A DNA stretch of 64,000 nt from Dechloromonas sp. (GCA_028687035.1 JAQUAX010000005.1:124001-188000); one strand, 5' to 3'. Numbered from the stretch's first letter, positions 16,583 to 26,045 are shown. Notes: generated from the sequence alone by a model not told the origin. Translations and numbers: made by a program.

Positions 16583-17176
16583 CTATTGCTGTGCGGCCGC
16601 CGTCGGCTTGCCGCTGTCCTTCGCATCCGCCGGTCCGGCGCGCGGAGCGGTTTCCGGCTCCTTGTTGCGCGGCTGGATCACGGCGCGGACGCGGGCCGGC
16701 GGGGCTTTGGCATCGCGATTTTCACCGGCGGTCACCAGGTATTTTTCGCTGATCGCGTCGTACCAGATGTAGTCACCGCGCAGTACGTCCTCGCCGCTCT
16801 TGACCCAGGCCTGGCGGAACAGCTCGGCGACTTCGTTCTGCGTGCTGTAGTCGATGCGTTCGGCTTCACCCTCGATGTAGTCGTCCCGGCCCTCGCGCTT
16901 CTGGCGGAAACGGGCGAGGCCGCTCTTGCCGGCGTAGGCGACACCCTTCTGGAAACCGTACTTGTCTTCGGAAATGACGATCCGGTCGGCGCGCAGCACC
17001 AGGGTTCCCTTGGTCAGCACGACATTGCCTTCGAGGACCTGGATCTTCTTCGCGTCGTCGATCGACAGGCGGTTGGCTTCCAGAACCATGGGCTTGTTGC
17101 GGTCGGCCCGCTCGGCGTGAGCGGTCGTCAGCGCGGTGGCCAGGCAAACGGCGAGCGCGGCGGGGCGGAGGGTCAT
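16583..17176 (-). CDS. lptA: LPS transport periplasmic protein LptA
   Basis: 197 residues. A signal peptide ends near TTAHAER. The OstA/LptA domain follows, recognised by VLEANRLSIDDAKKIQVLEG and VLTKGTLVLRADRIVI. LptA bridges the inner-membrane LptBFGC complex to LptDE at the outer membrane. The C-terminal 30 residues are Pro/Ala-rich and look disordered. It is coupled to lptC by a 4-base overlap. In many relatives lptB and rpoN follow directly; here the phasin regulatory region follows instead. Confidence 0.93.
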   Translation of the reverse strand: MTLRPAALAVCLATALTTAHAERADRNKPMVLEANRLSIDDAKKIQVLEGNVVLTKGTLVLRADRIVISEDKYGFQKGVAYAGKSGLARFRQKREGRDDYIEGEAERIDYSTQNEVAELFRQAWVKSGEDVLRGDYIWYDAISEKYLVTAGENRDAKAPPARVRAVIQPRNKEPETAPRAGPADAKDSGKPTAAAQQ

Positions 17177-17754
17177 GGCTGGGCTCTCGGGGGAATGTAG
17201 CGGCCCCGGACCTGCGATTGCAGGACGAGGGTCGATGCGTTGTTGTCGAACTGCATGCCGACGCCTTGCAACGTCGATGCACCGTATTCGATGTCGACCG
17301 GGCTGCCCGTCTGGGCGGTGCCGGCCTCGGGGTGAATCAGCAGTTCGGGCATGCGCGCGATCAAGGGCGGGCGTCCGCCGGTCGCGGCCCGCTGCAGGGT
17401 GACGTCCTGACGCAGCAGCACACTGTCGCCCTTAGCCAGGACGCGGGCGGTGCGGGCGCTGGCTTCGAGATCGGGGGCGCCCGGTTGAAAGGCGAACAGG
17501 TGCGGCCCGTCGATTTCCGAACTGTCGTCGTCCGGGTAATGAACCAGTCGCGGTGCGCTGAGCCGGTATTTCACCTGGCCGCTGGCGTCGAAACGGCGAA
17601 CGACGAAATTCTCGGCGATCGCATCCGGGTCGTGGCGCTGCTTGCCGTTGCTGGCCGGTGATTCGCGGTCGACGGCGCTTTTCAGCCAGAAAGTCAGCCC
17701 GGCCAGCATGGCCAGCAGGATCAGCGGGAACAGTTGGCTGGGCCAGTGCTTCAT
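17173..17754 (-). CDS. lptC: LPS export protein LptC
   Basis: 193 residues. A single N-terminal membrane anchor (about 7-25, FPLILLAMLAGLTFWL) precedes a periplasmic beta-jellyroll domain with the family pattern ENFVVRRFDASGQVKYRLSA. LptC receives LPS from LptBFG and passes it to LptA. ATG 17754 overlaps the kdsC stop (ATGA), and its own stop overlaps the lptA start, so the order kdsD-kdsC-lptC-lptA is translationally coupled. Confidence 0.92.
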   Translation of the reverse strand: MKHWPSQLFPLILLAMLAGLTFWLKSAVDRESPASNGKQRHDPDAIAENFVVRRFDASGQVKYRLSAPRLVHYPDDDSSEIDGPHLFAFQPGAPDLEASARTARVLAKGDSVLLRQDVTLQRAATGGRPPLIARMPELLIHPEAGTAQTGSPVDIEYGASTLQGVGMQFDNNASTLVLQSQVRGRYIPPRAQP

Positions 17755-18278
17755 TGCGGATTGAGGTAGGGGGCGAAGGCTGCCGCCAGGCGACCCTGGG
17801 CCTCGAGGATGAGTTCGGCCGCCTCGCGGACGGCGCCGCGGCCGCCGCCGGCCTCGGTGACGGTGTGGGCGATTTCCTTGACGACGGGGCGGGCGTTGGC
17901 CGGCGCGATGGCCAGGCCGCAGCGGGTCATCGCCGGCAGGTCGATCAGGTCGTCGCCCATGAAGGCGCATTCAGGCCATTGTACGCCGAGGCGCTCGAGC
18001 AGCGCAGCCAGCGTTGCGCGCTTGTCGGCGACGCCCTGGTGTACGTGTTCGATGCCGAGGTCGCGGGCCCGTGCGGCGACCACGCCGGATTTGCGGCCGG
18101 TGATGATCGCGACCTCGATGCCGGCCTTCTGCAGCAGCTTGATGCCCAGTCCGTCCTGAACGTTGAAGGTTTTCAGTTCGTGGCCGTCATCGGTGTAGGT
18201 CAGTCCGCCATCGGTCATCACGCCGTCGATGTCGAAGGCGATCAGCCGGGTTTGCGCGGCGCGGGCTCGGAGTTCCAT
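17751..18278 (-). CDS. kdsC: 3-deoxy-D-manno-octulosonate 8-phosphate phosphatase
   Basis: 175 residues, a capless C0-type HAD phosphatase. The nucleophile motif is FDIDGVMTDGG (Asp16/Asp18), the Ser/Thr motif is AIITGRKS, and the metal motif is FMGDDLIDLPAM. It releases phosphate from Kdo-8-P to give Kdo for lipid A core synthesis. It overlaps kdsD by one base and lptC by four. Confidence 0.94.
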   Translation of the reverse strand: MELRARAAQTRLIAFDIDGVMTDGGLTYTDDGHELKTFNVQDGLGIKLLQKAGIEVAIITGRKSGVVAARARDLGIEHVHQGVADKRATLAALLERLGVQWPECAFMGDDLIDLPAMTRCGLAIAPANARPVVKEIAHTVTEAGGGRGAVREAAELILEAQGRLAAAFAPYLNPQ

Positions 18279-19276
18279 CAGATGACTTTCGCGGTGAACA
18301 GGTCGTGCATGTTGAGAGCGCCGATCAGGCGGCTTTCTGCGTCGGTGACGAGCAGCGCGTTGATGCGCAGGCGCTCCATCATCTCGACCGCCTCGACGGC
18401 GAGCCGTTCCGGCGCGATGGTGTGCGGCGCGGTGTGCATGACTGCGCCGATTTCGCCCTGGCGCAGATCGATGCGCTGCTCGAAGGCGCGGCGCAGGTCA
18501 CCGTCGGTGAAGATGCCGAGTACCCGGCCCGCGGGATCGACGATGGCGACCAGTCCGAGGCCGCCGCGCGACATCGCGACGATGGCGTCGGTGGTCGGCG
18601 TTGCCGGTGCTATCGCGGGAATGCGTTCCAGGTCACGCATCACGTCGCGGACATGGGTCAGCAGCCGCCGCCCGAGCGAGCCGCCCGGGTGCGAGAGGGC
18701 GAAATCCTCGGGGCCGAAGCCGCGGGCGTCGAGCAGGGCGACCGCGAGCGCGTCGCCGAGCGCCAGCGCGGCGGTCGTGCTGGCCGTCGGCGCCAGATTG
18801 TGCGGGCAGGCTTCCTGGGCGACGCCGGCATCGAGGTGGATGTCGGCTCCGCGGGCCAGCGTCGATTGCGGGTTGCCGGTCATCGCGATCAGCCGGGCTC
18901 CCTGGCGCTTGACCGCAGGCAGGATGTTGAGCAGTTCCTCGGATTCGCCGGAATTGGACAGTGCGAGCAGGACGTCCTGGCGCGTGATCATGCCGAGGTC
19001 GCCGTGGCTGGCTTCGGCCGGGTGCACGAAGTAGGCGGGCGTGCCGGTGCTGGCCATGGTCGCCGCGATCTTGCGGGCGACATGGCCCGATTTGCCCATG
19101 CCGCTGACGATGACGCGGCCCTGGCTGGACAGGATAGCCTCGACGGCGCGCGCGAAGTCGCCGTTTATCCGGTTTTTCAGCGCGTCGACCGCGGCCGCTT
19201 CGATCTCCAGCGTCTGGCGTCCCAGTTCCAGTGCGCGTTCGGGGGAAAAACGACAGGGGGGCGAGTTTGGGTTCAT
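18278..19276 (-). CDS. kdsD: D-arabinose 5-phosphate isomerase
   Basis: 332 residues. An N-terminal SIS domain with GMGKSGHVARKIAATMASTG and SNSGESEE is followed by two CBS domains (second half, including GIFTDGDLRR). It makes arabinose-5-phosphate from ribulose-5-phosphate, the first step to Kdo. It is the first gene of the kds-lpt operon and diverges from the CPA2 antiporter, the order found widely in proteobacteria. Confidence 0.94.
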   Translation of the reverse strand: MNPNSPPCRFSPERALELGRQTLEIEAAAVDALKNRINGDFARAVEAILSSQGRVIVSGMGKSGHVARKIAATMASTGTPAYFVHPAEASHGDLGMITRQDVLLALSNSGESEELLNILPAVKRQGARLIAMTGNPQSTLARGADIHLDAGVAQEACPHNLAPTASTTAALALGDALAVALLDARGFGPEDFALSHPGGSLGRRLLTHVRDVMRDLERIPAIAPATPTTDAIVAMSRGGLGLVAIVDPAGRVLGIFTDGDLRRAFEQRIDLRQGEIGAVMHTAPHTIAPERLAVEAVEMMERLRINALLVTDAESRLIGALNMHDLFTAKVI

Positions 19277-19329
19277 GGCAGGGCAAAGGTTATGATGGCC
19301 GGAGTATACCCGACTTCACAAAACGCCCC

Positions 19330-21288
19330 TTGAGCGCACTCTCCCTCGTCCTCCTGCTGCTTGGCGCCTCGGTCCTTGCCGTGGTCCTGTTCCGCCGTTT
19401 CAACCTGCCGCCGGTACTCGGCTACCTGGCGGTCGGCAGCGTGATCGGCCCGCATGCGCTGAATCTGATGCACGACGTCCATCAGGCCGAATATCTGGCC
19501 GAGTTTGGCGTCGTTTTCCTGATGTTCTCGATCGGCCTCGAGTTCTCGCTGCCCAAGCTCTATGCGATGAAGCGCATCGTGTTCGGCCTGGGGCTGCTGC
19601 AGGTCGTCGTCAGCATGGCGCTGATCGCCGGCCTGATCATGCTGTTCGACGTCAGCTGGCAGTTCGCGATCGCGCTCGGCGGCGTGTTCGCGATGTCCTC
19701 GACGGCGGTGCTGACCAAGCTGCTCGCCGAGCGCATGCAGCTCGATTCGGCGCACGGCCGGGAAATCCTCGGCGTGCTGCTGTTCCAGGACCTGGCCGTG
19801 GTGCCGCTGCTGGTCATCATCCCGTCGCTGACCCAGCCGCCGGAAAAGCTCGCGATGCTGCTCGGCATCGCGCTGCTCAAGGCCGTCGTCGTGCTGGCGG
19901 TGATCCTGGTCTTCGGCCAGCGCCTGATGCGCAAGTGGTTTCATTTCGTCGCCCGGGCGAAGTCTTCCGAGGTGTTCGTCCTCAACGTGCTGCTGATCAC
20001 GCTGAGCCTGGCGACGGTGACCGAACTGGCCGGCCTGTCGCTGGCGCTGGGGGCGTTCGTCGCCGGCATGCTGATTTCTGAAACGGAGTACCGGCTGCAG
20101 GTCGAGGAGGACATCAAGCCCTTTCGCGACGTGTTGATGGGCCTCTTTTTCGTGACCATCGGCGTCAAGCTCGACCTGCACATCCTGGTCGGCTTGTGGT
20201 GGCAGGTGTTGCTGGCGCTGGCTGGGCTGCTGCTGGTCAAGGCGCTGGTCGTCGGCCTGCTCTCGTGGCGCCTCGGGGCGACGCCGGGCAACGCGATCCG
20301 CTCGGCGCTGTGGCTGTGTGCCGGCGGCGAATTCGGCTTCGTGCTGCTCGGCGAAATCGTCCGCCTGCCGCGCGAGATCCAGCAGGTGGCGCTGACGGTG
20401 CTGGTGCTGTCGATGCTGCTGGCGCCCTTCATCGTGCATTACAGCGAACGCATCGTCGTCCGCTTCGTCGCCAGCGAATGGCTGATGCGTTCGATGCAGC
20501 TGACCCAGATCGCCGCGCGCACGATGGGCACCGAAAAACACGCGCTGCTTTGCGGTTTCGGCCGCAGCGGCCAGTACCTGGCGCGCTTCCTCGGGCAGGA
20601 GGGGGTCAATTACATCGCGCTCGACCTCGATCCGGACCGCGTCCGCGAGGCGGCGGCCGGCGGCGAGAGCGTCGTCTTCGGCGATGCCGGGCGGCGCGAA
20701 ACGCTGATTGCGGCCGGGCTAATGCGGGCCAGCGTGGTGATCATCACGATGGCCGACACGCAGCTGGCCGAGAAAATCCTGCACCACGTCCACGAATTGC
20801 GGCCCGAGTTGCCGGTCGTCGTCCGTACCTTCGACGAGCGCGACATGGGTCGCCTGACCCGCGCCGGCGCCGCGGAGGTCGTCCCGGAAGCCCTCGAGGC
20901 CAGCCTGATGCTCGCCTCCCACGCTCTGGTGCTGCTCGGTATCCCGTTGAACCGGGTGCTGAAGCGGGTCCGCCAGACCCGCTCGCAGCGCTACAGTCTG
21001 CTGCGCGGCTTCTACCGCGGCCTCAGCGACCGGGATCGCGACGACGACGATGAGCGGATGCCCCGCCTGCATTCGGTGCTGCTGACGCCGGGGGCGATCG
21101 CCATCGGCAAGACGCTGGATGCGCTGGACCTCGAGGAACTGGGCTGCGAAGTCAGCGCGATCCGGCGTCGGGGAATCCGGGCGGTCGAGCCTTTGCCGGA
21201 AACCCGGCTCGAGGAGGGCGACGTGGTGGTCGTGCTTGGCGAGCCGGAGTCGGTGACCGTTGCCGAGCAGCGCCTGCTGCAGGGCTGA
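19330..21288 (+). CDS. CPA2 family monovalent cation:proton antiporter (KefB/KefC-like)
   Basis: About 652 residues: some twelve hydrophobic segments of the Na/H exchanger domain, then an RCK/TrkA-N domain beginning HALLCGFGRSGQYLARFL, then a TrkA-C domain at the end. It probably exchanges K+ (or Na+) for H+ with nucleotide-gated control. The start is uncertain. I chose TTG 19330 (SALSLVLLLLGASVLAVV) because the longer GTG frame runs back inside kdsD. No clear ribosome site precedes it, so a slightly different start is possible. Confidence 0.88.
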   Translation: MSALSLVLLLLGASVLAVVLFRRFNLPPVLGYLAVGSVIGPHALNLMHDVHQAEYLAEFGVVFLMFSIGLEFSLPKLYAMKRIVFGLGLLQVVVSMALIAGLIMLFDVSWQFAIALGGVFAMSSTAVLTKLLAERMQLDSAHGREILGVLLFQDLAVVPLLVIIPSLTQPPEKLAMLLGIALLKAVVVLAVILVFGQRLMRKWFHFVARAKSSEVFVLNVLLITLSLATVTELAGLSLALGAFVAGMLISETEYRLQVEEDIKPFRDVLMGLFFVTIGVKLDLHILVGLWWQVLLALAGLLLVKALVVGLLSWRLGATPGNAIRSALWLCAGGEFGFVLLGEIVRLPREIQQVALTVLVLSMLLAPFIVHYSERIVVRFVASEWLMRSMQLTQIAARTMGTEKHALLCGFGRSGQYLARFLGQEGVNYIALDLDPDRVREAAAGGESVVFGDAGRRETLIAAGLMRASVVIITMADTQLAEKILHHVHELRPELPVVVRTFDERDMGRLTRAGAAEVVPEALEASLMLASHALVLLGIPLNRVLKRVRQTRSQRYSLLRGFYRGLSDRDRDDDDERMPRLHSVLLTPGAIAIGKTLDALDLEELGCEVSAIRRRGIRAVEPLPETRLEEGDVVVVLGEPESVTVAEQRLLQG

Positions 21289-21297
21289 GCGCCGGAT

Positions 21298-21945
21298 TCA
21301 GACCGGCTTGCAGACGGTGAAGGTCTTGTCGCCGTCTTCGGCGTAGGCGGTGCTTGACGCTGCGGCAGTCGGATCGTCGCCTCCGCTCTCGGTATAGCCG
21401 CGAACGCTGCCCTTGTTGGGCAAGCCGTCGTCGAACTGGGCGTCGATCGCGCTGGCGATCTTGCCCGGCAGGCGCGATGCGCAGACGACCAGGCTGTTCT
21501 GTTCGACGGTCGTTGTCGTTCCCGAGGTCACCGATCCGGCGCTGCCCTGGACGCCGACGATACCGCCCGCCGCGTTGGTGGGCTGCGTCGCCGACGCGCT
21601 GTCGCCGGCGATGAAGCCGGCCAGCCGCAGGTGGCGCCACAGCAGCCGGCTTTCGTCGGTATCCGTGGTCGAGTTAAAGCGACCCTCCAGCGTGCCGTCG
21701 AAATCCCCGTTGGTGGCGTCGGTCCAGCGCCCGCTTGCCTTGTTATCGTCGCCGGGAAGCGCGCGGTAGCGGTCCTGGTAGCTGAGGATCGCGCTGGCGA
21801 CGCCGTTGAAGTCGGCGGCGACGTTCTTGATCCGTGCCTGCACGATCAGCTCCTGCCCCTTCAGGACGCCGCCGAGCAGCAGGCCGACGATCACCAGCAC
21901 GATGGCAATCTCGATCAGGGTGAAACCGGATTGGTGACGGTTCAT
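21298..21945 (-). CDS. Type IV prepilin-like protein
   Basis: 215 residues. The class III signal is MNRHQSG|FTLIEIAIVLVIVGLLLGG, with Gly7 before the cut and Glu at +5, both canonical. A globular domain follows, with PGDDNKASGRW and WRHLRLAGFI stretches and two cysteines in the last third (VVCASRL, FTVCKPV) that could form a pilin-type disulfide loop. GGGAGAAAATC precedes the ATG. It is the last gene of the MSHA-like operon, 62 bases after the preceding prepilin gene, and the best candidate for the major pilin. Confidence 0.85.
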   Translation of the reverse strand: MNRHQSGFTLIEIAIVLVIVGLLLGGVLKGQELIVQARIKNVAADFNGVASAILSYQDRYRALPGDDNKASGRWTDATNGDFDGTLEGRFNSTTDTDESRLLWRHLRLAGFIAGDSASATQPTNAAGGIVGVQGSAGSVTSGTTTTVEQNSLVVCASRLPGKIASAIDAQFDDGLPNKGSVRGYTESGGDDPTAAASSTAYAEDGDKTFTVCKPV

Positions 21946-22007
21946 GATTTTCTCCCAATAATGACAAATAGATACTAGGTGCGGCCTTCCCAATGTCAAT
22001 GTCGTTT

Positions 22008-22670
22008 TCAGGGGAGGCGCCCGACCGCCACCAGGCGTGCCTTCAGCACGCCGGGCACGACCCAGGCGACCAGATCGTCGAACTCCGTGCTCGGCGGGTG
22101 GGCGACGAAACGGGTGTCGGCATCAGCGTTTTCGGCTTCCTCGCCGGAAGCGGCGAGCTGACGGCCGTCGTCCAGATAGGCGCCGTTGCCGCGTCGTCCG
22201 TGACAAACGACGATGGCCGGCAACTCTTCCGCCGTCGTTTGTCCGGCGGCATCCAGCACTTTCCCCTTGCCGGCAGTTTCCAGTTCGAAGCCCGCCTGTG
22301 CACCGGCCGTCGGAGTCGCGGTGAACTCGGCCTGCGCGTAGTAAGTCAGTCGTCGGCCCCACGGGTCGGTTTCCGGCAGCCCGAGCGTGACCCAGGGCAG
22401 CACGCCGTGTTCGCCGGCCGCGCAGTCGGCAATGCCAGCCCCATCCTGTCCGCTGACCAGTCCCGGGCGGGCCGGGCAGGGCAGGCGGCCGTAGGTGATC
22501 GCGAAGCCGAGCAGGGCTTCGCCGGCGTCGTCGAGCTGCCGCTGCGCTGCGCGGTAATCCGCCGCCTCGCGCTGGGCGGCCAGACCGATCAGCAGTGTGC
22601 TGGCGAGCAGGCCGACGATGCCCAACGCAATCGCCAGTTCGATCAACGAGTAGCCCCGGCAGCGCTTCAT
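22008..22670 (-). CDS. Type IV prepilin-like protein (minor pilin candidate)
   Basis: 220 residues. The class III signal is MKRCRG|YSLIELAIALGIVGLLAS with Glu at +5. The body has RLPCPARPG, a second Cys (IADCAAGEHG) and the pattern GVLPWVTLGLPETDPWGRRLTYY, common to a set of MSHA/T2S-like minor pilins. The large protein encoded just upstream has a closely similar stretch. ATG 22670 overlaps that gene's stop (ATGA). Confidence 0.85.
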   Translation of the reverse strand: MKRCRGYSLIELAIALGIVGLLASTLLIGLAAQREAADYRAAQRQLDDAGEALLGFAITYGRLPCPARPGLVSGQDGAGIADCAAGEHGVLPWVTLGLPETDPWGRRLTYYAQAEFTATPTAGAQAGFELETAGKGKVLDAAGQTTAEELPAIVVCHGRRGNGAYLDDGRQLAASGEEAENADADTRFVAHPPSTEFDDLVAWVVPGVLKARLVAVGRLP

Positions 22671-25186
22671 GGCCGGTAGGCGAGGCGGTCGTTGAAATTG
22701 CCCGATGGCGGCATGACGTACCAATCGGTTGCGGGCGAGGTCGCGCCGCCGTCGCGCGAGGGGTCGGCATTGCCGCCTTCGAGGTAGGCGGCAATGCCCG
22801 ACGACGGGCCGCGCGCCTGGCCGGGCAGGGCGCGTCCGGCAGCGACCGCCACCAGCCGGTAGCGACGCTGGCCGTTGACGGCAAGGCGGGCTTCGCCTGC
22901 CGACAGCGGCTGGCCGATCTGGTAGAAAACCGTGTCGTGCCAGGCGTTTTCCGACCACCAGCTGCGCACGACGGGGCGCAGGAAATCGCAGCGGGCGGCG
23001 CCCCAGACCATGGGCGCGGCGGCGGCCGGACCCGCCGTGCTCAGTGCTTCGAGTCCGCCGAGGCGCTGGAGCACGGTGTCGAGCGCCGCCAGGGTCGCCG
23101 TTCGGGCTTCGCTGGCACCGGACAGGCGCGCGTTGCCCGGTGCTTTCAGATAGCTTTCGAGCAGCGACCGGCTGCCGTTGCGGTCATTCAGCGCGGACAG
23201 CGCGTTTTCAGCGGCTCGGTAAGCCGAATCGTCGGGCTGGCCATCGGTGGATTGGGATCGGGCGGCGGGAACGATGGATTCGCCTTGTTCGGCGATGATT
23301 TTTGCCCAGAATGCGAGGTCGACCGCGGCGGCCCGGACGGATTCGGCGTAGGGAACGATATCGCGCTGAACCGGGCGCGGTGTTCGGGTGTCGATTTCTG
23401 CGAAGCTGCCGCTGGCCAGCGTGTAGCGTTCGCTTGCAGCACGCAGGCTGCTCCGGGTCAGATTGCCCTCGATCGCTTCATGCGTGGCCATGGCGGCGGC
23501 GAGCCGGCGCAATGCCTCGATGGCTCCTTCGATCGATGCGCCGTTGCCGATCTGCAGGGCGGCGAGCGCTTCGTTGCGCGCGGCGGCGACCGAGGGGATG
23601 CGGCAGGCGACCGCAGTGACGCGCTGCCCGACGAGCTGGTAGCGGTCGGCCGGCACGGCAATCAACTCGCCGCCTCCTGTGCCGGCCAGCAGATCGGCCA
23701 GTTCGCCGATTTCGCCGGCGCCGACGCGGCAACGGCCGGCGTCGACCGTTTCGGCGAGCTGGCGGAGGGCGTTGCCCAAAGCGCCGGCGGCGGATTTCGC
23801 CGCTTCCCCGAGTTCCGGGCTGCCGGGGGCTGCAGCCGCGGCCAGGGCGGCCGCCTGCGCCAGTTCAGCCGCTTGCGTGGCCGCTGCCAGCGATGCAACG
23901 ATGTCCGCGCGCTCGCTCCGGCTGGCCGAGAGCAGTGTCCGGGCGGCATCGATGGCGGCCTCCCGCTGCGCCGGCATCGGATCGCCGGCGAGTTCTCCGG
24001 CCAGACGGCGGCTGTGCCAGGGATGGGGATCGAATCCGGTATCGGCGAGTGCTTCGGCAAGGGCGGCCAGCGTGTCGTCACTGGCAGCGCTCCGGGAACG
24101 GATCGTCCGTCCTTCGGTGACGCTGATCCGGTCGTTGCCGGTTGCGGCGACGAGCGTCGCGTCGAGTTGCGCCAGGCTGTTGCCGACGGCCAGCGCGGCC
24201 TGGCGAATCCGGCTGGCCGAAGCGGCCAGCGCATCGGCGAGGTTGCGGGCATGGACCAGTCCGGCATCGAGTTCGCGCAACAGGTCGAGCAGGTCGGACG
24301 TCATGTCGCCGGCGGCGATGCGCTGGCGGAGGTCGGACAATGTCGTCCGGGTGTCGCCGAGCGCAGCTTGCAGGCCGTTGCCCGGCTCCGTCGCAGGCAG
24401 GCGGCCGAACAGGCTGCCCTTGAGCCCGCGGCCCGGAGGCCCGCCCGCCGGCGCCGGCCAGGGATAGCGATGCGCCAGGTTGGCCGGGCTGGCCGCATGC
24501 GCGGCGAGGCAGGCGCTGACTTCGGCGGCGACGCGCTTGCCGACCGCGGCCATCAGTTCCCGACCCGTGATCGCCAGCACCCGGTCGTTGAATGGCTGGC
24601 CGTTCGCCCGGCTGACGTAGCGGTGGTCGTCGCCGTCGCCGTTGGCTGCATCCAGGTGGTCGCCGGGCAGCGCCGACGGGCGTCGCTGCCCGGTGAGCGG
24701 CGGCCCGCCGGCGATCAGCAGTGCGGCGACCCCGGTATCGTCGTCGAGTTGCAGGCCGGTCGCGGTATCGCTGTTGATCGGCTGGGCGCTGTCGTCGTCG
24801 CGCAGGCCGGGCGCCAGCACGTACCACAGGCGATTGCCGGAGGCGTCGGTCATCTCGGGCAGTTCCAGCGTCGCCCACGGCAGCCAGCCGACGTAGGTCG
24901 GGCACCGGGTCAGTGTGAACAGGTCGGCCCGGCCGTCGCCTGGGACGTTGTTCATGCCGGCGCTGTCGGTCAGGCGATCCGGGCAGGGCAAACTGCCCGG
25001 ACGGTTGGCGTCGTTGACTGCACGGGCGATCAGGGCCTCCTTGGCCCGGGCCATCCGTACGGCGAGGTCGTCCCGGCCGGGATGGCTGCCGGCGAGCAGC
25101 AGATGGGCGCTGGCCAGCGCGACCGCCATCAGCAGCAGCCACCAGGCGGCGCCACGCTGACGCTTACCTGTGCTCCCGCGCGTCAT
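22667..25186 (-). CDS. Very large PilX/GspK-like pilus protein with repeated end modules
   Basis: 839 residues. The N-terminus GKRQRG|AAWWLLLMAVALASAHLLL resembles PilX/GspK-type class III signals: Gly before the cut and no Glu at +5. Residues about 66-212 form a pilin-like module (LPCPD, GWLPWATLELPEM, NRLWYV, PPLTGQRRP, ANGDGDD, FNDRVLAITG). Residues about 733-839 repeat much of its second half (RALPGQARG, GGNADPSRDG, FNDRLAY). About 520 Ala-rich, probably helical residues lie between. It has 4-base overlaps with both neighbours. It may be a tip or initiation subunit; I do not recognise a named family. Confidence 0.75.
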   Translation of the reverse strand: MTRGSTGKRQRGAAWWLLLMAVALASAHLLLAGSHPGRDDLAVRMARAKEALIARAVNDANRPGSLPCPDRLTDSAGMNNVPGDGRADLFTLTRCPTYVGWLPWATLELPEMTDASGNRLWYVLAPGLRDDDSAQPINSDTATGLQLDDDTGVAALLIAGGPPLTGQRRPSALPGDHLDAANGDGDDHRYVSRANGQPFNDRVLAITGRELMAAVGKRVAAEVSACLAAHAASPANLAHRYPWPAPAGGPPGRGLKGSLFGRLPATEPGNGLQAALGDTRTTLSDLRQRIAAGDMTSDLLDLLRELDAGLVHARNLADALAASASRIRQAALAVGNSLAQLDATLVAATGNDRISVTEGRTIRSRSAASDDTLAALAEALADTGFDPHPWHSRRLAGELAGDPMPAQREAAIDAARTLLSASRSERADIVASLAAATQAAELAQAAALAAAAAPGSPELGEAAKSAAGALGNALRQLAETVDAGRCRVGAGEIGELADLLAGTGGGELIAVPADRYQLVGQRVTAVACRIPSVAAARNEALAALQIGNGASIEGAIEALRRLAAAMATHEAIEGNLTRSSLRAASERYTLASGSFAEIDTRTPRPVQRDIVPYAESVRAAAVDLAFWAKIIAEQGESIVPAARSQSTDGQPDDSAYRAAENALSALNDRNGSRSLLESYLKAPGNARLSGASEARTATLAALDTVLQRLGGLEALSTAGPAAAAPMVWGAARCDFLRPVVRSWWSENAWHDTVFYQIGQPLSAGEARLAVNGQRRYRLVAVAAGRALPGQARGPSSGIAAYLEGGNADPSRDGGATSPATDWYVMPPSGNFNDRLAYRP

Positions 25187-25485
25187 CTCGCGGCCTCTTT
25201 CCGGGCTTGGTTCCGGCTCGCCCAGGCGGGTAGCGGTGGCCAGTCAGCCCCCTCTCCGATGGCCTCGCTCCAGCCGCTGCTGTCGTAGCGGCGCAGGATG
25301 CGGCCGTCGCTGCGGCGGATTTCGCCATTCAGTACCGCGGTCGGGGGCGCTTCCCGGGGGCGCCGCCGATCGAGTTCGCTTCTTTCTTCCGGGGTATGGA
25401 ACAGGCGACCGAATGCGGTTTCGGCCATGCCGCTGCCGGGCAGGACCAGGGCAATCAAGAGCAGCAAGCGTGGCGTCGGCGTCAT
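25183..25485 (-). CDS. Small periplasmic pilus-biogenesis protein (MshK-like)
   Basis: 100 residues. A signal peptide ends near GSGMAETAFG, then a short domain containing RLFHTPEERSELDRRR and NGEIRRSDGRILRRYD. That pattern is seen in small MshK/PilP-like partners of secretins, but identity is low, so the assignment rests largely on position. ATG 25485 overlaps the PilO-like stop (ATGA), and its stop overlaps the 839-residue gene start. Confidence 0.6.
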   Translation of the reverse strand: MTPTPRLLLLIALVLPGSGMAETAFGRLFHTPEERSELDRRRPREAPPTAVLNGEIRRSDGRILRRYDSSGWSEAIGEGADWPPLPAWASRNQARKEAAR

Positions 25486-26045
25486 GGTTGGCTGGATGGG
25501 GAGAGCGTCAGCCAGTCGATTTCGCATTCCGCGTCGAGGCCGGCGCGGCCGGCCGGGCGCTCGATCCGGCAGGTGCGGACGAGGGTCAGCGCGGGCGCCC
25601 GGGTCCGGATCGCGTCGATCAGCCGGGGCAACTGGCCTTCATGAGCCAGCTGCGAGCGCAGGTTCAGCGTTGTGGCCGACCAGCCGGAACCGGATGGCGA
25701 AGAGGCCGGGCGGAACGGGTGTTCGAGTGGAGGCAGGCCCAGGTCGATGCCGATCCGATCGAGCCGTTCGCCCCAGGCGACGGGATCGGCGACGTCGAGC
25801 AGGCCGTTCCGACGAAGCTGATCGAGCGCGGCGCCCAGCTTTTCGAGGTCCGAAGCTTCGCGGAGGGCCCGCTCGAGTTCGGCGGCGGCCTGCTGCCGCC
25901 TTGCCGTTGCATCGGCCAGTTCGCCGGCCGCATTCCGCCATTCGACGACAGCGTAGCCGGTACTCCCGATGCCGAGTGCGAGCAGGGCGAGCGGCATGGC
26001 GAACAGGCGGACGAGACGTCGGCCGGGGAACGAAGGCCGCTTCAT
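25482..26045 (-). CDS. PilO/MshJ-like inner-membrane assembly protein
   Basis: 187 residues with a bitopic plan: a short basic N-terminus, one membrane span (about 15-35), a coiled coil (about 38-75, rich in Ala/Glu/Arg) and a periplasmic alpha/beta domain. This is the PilO/GspM/MshJ architecture. It probably pairs with the PilN-like half of the upstream protein to link the cytoplasmic platform to the secretin. It overlaps both neighbours by 4 bases. Confidence 0.72.
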   Translation of the reverse strand: MKRPSFPGRRLVRLFAMPLALLALGIGSTGYAVVEWRNAAGELADATARRQQAAAELERALREASDLEKLGAALDQLRRNGLLDVADPVAWGERLDRIGIDLGLPPLEHPFRPASSPSGSGWSATTLNLRSQLAHEGQLPRLIDAIRTRAPALTLVRTCRIERPAGRAGLDAECEIDWLTLSPSSQP

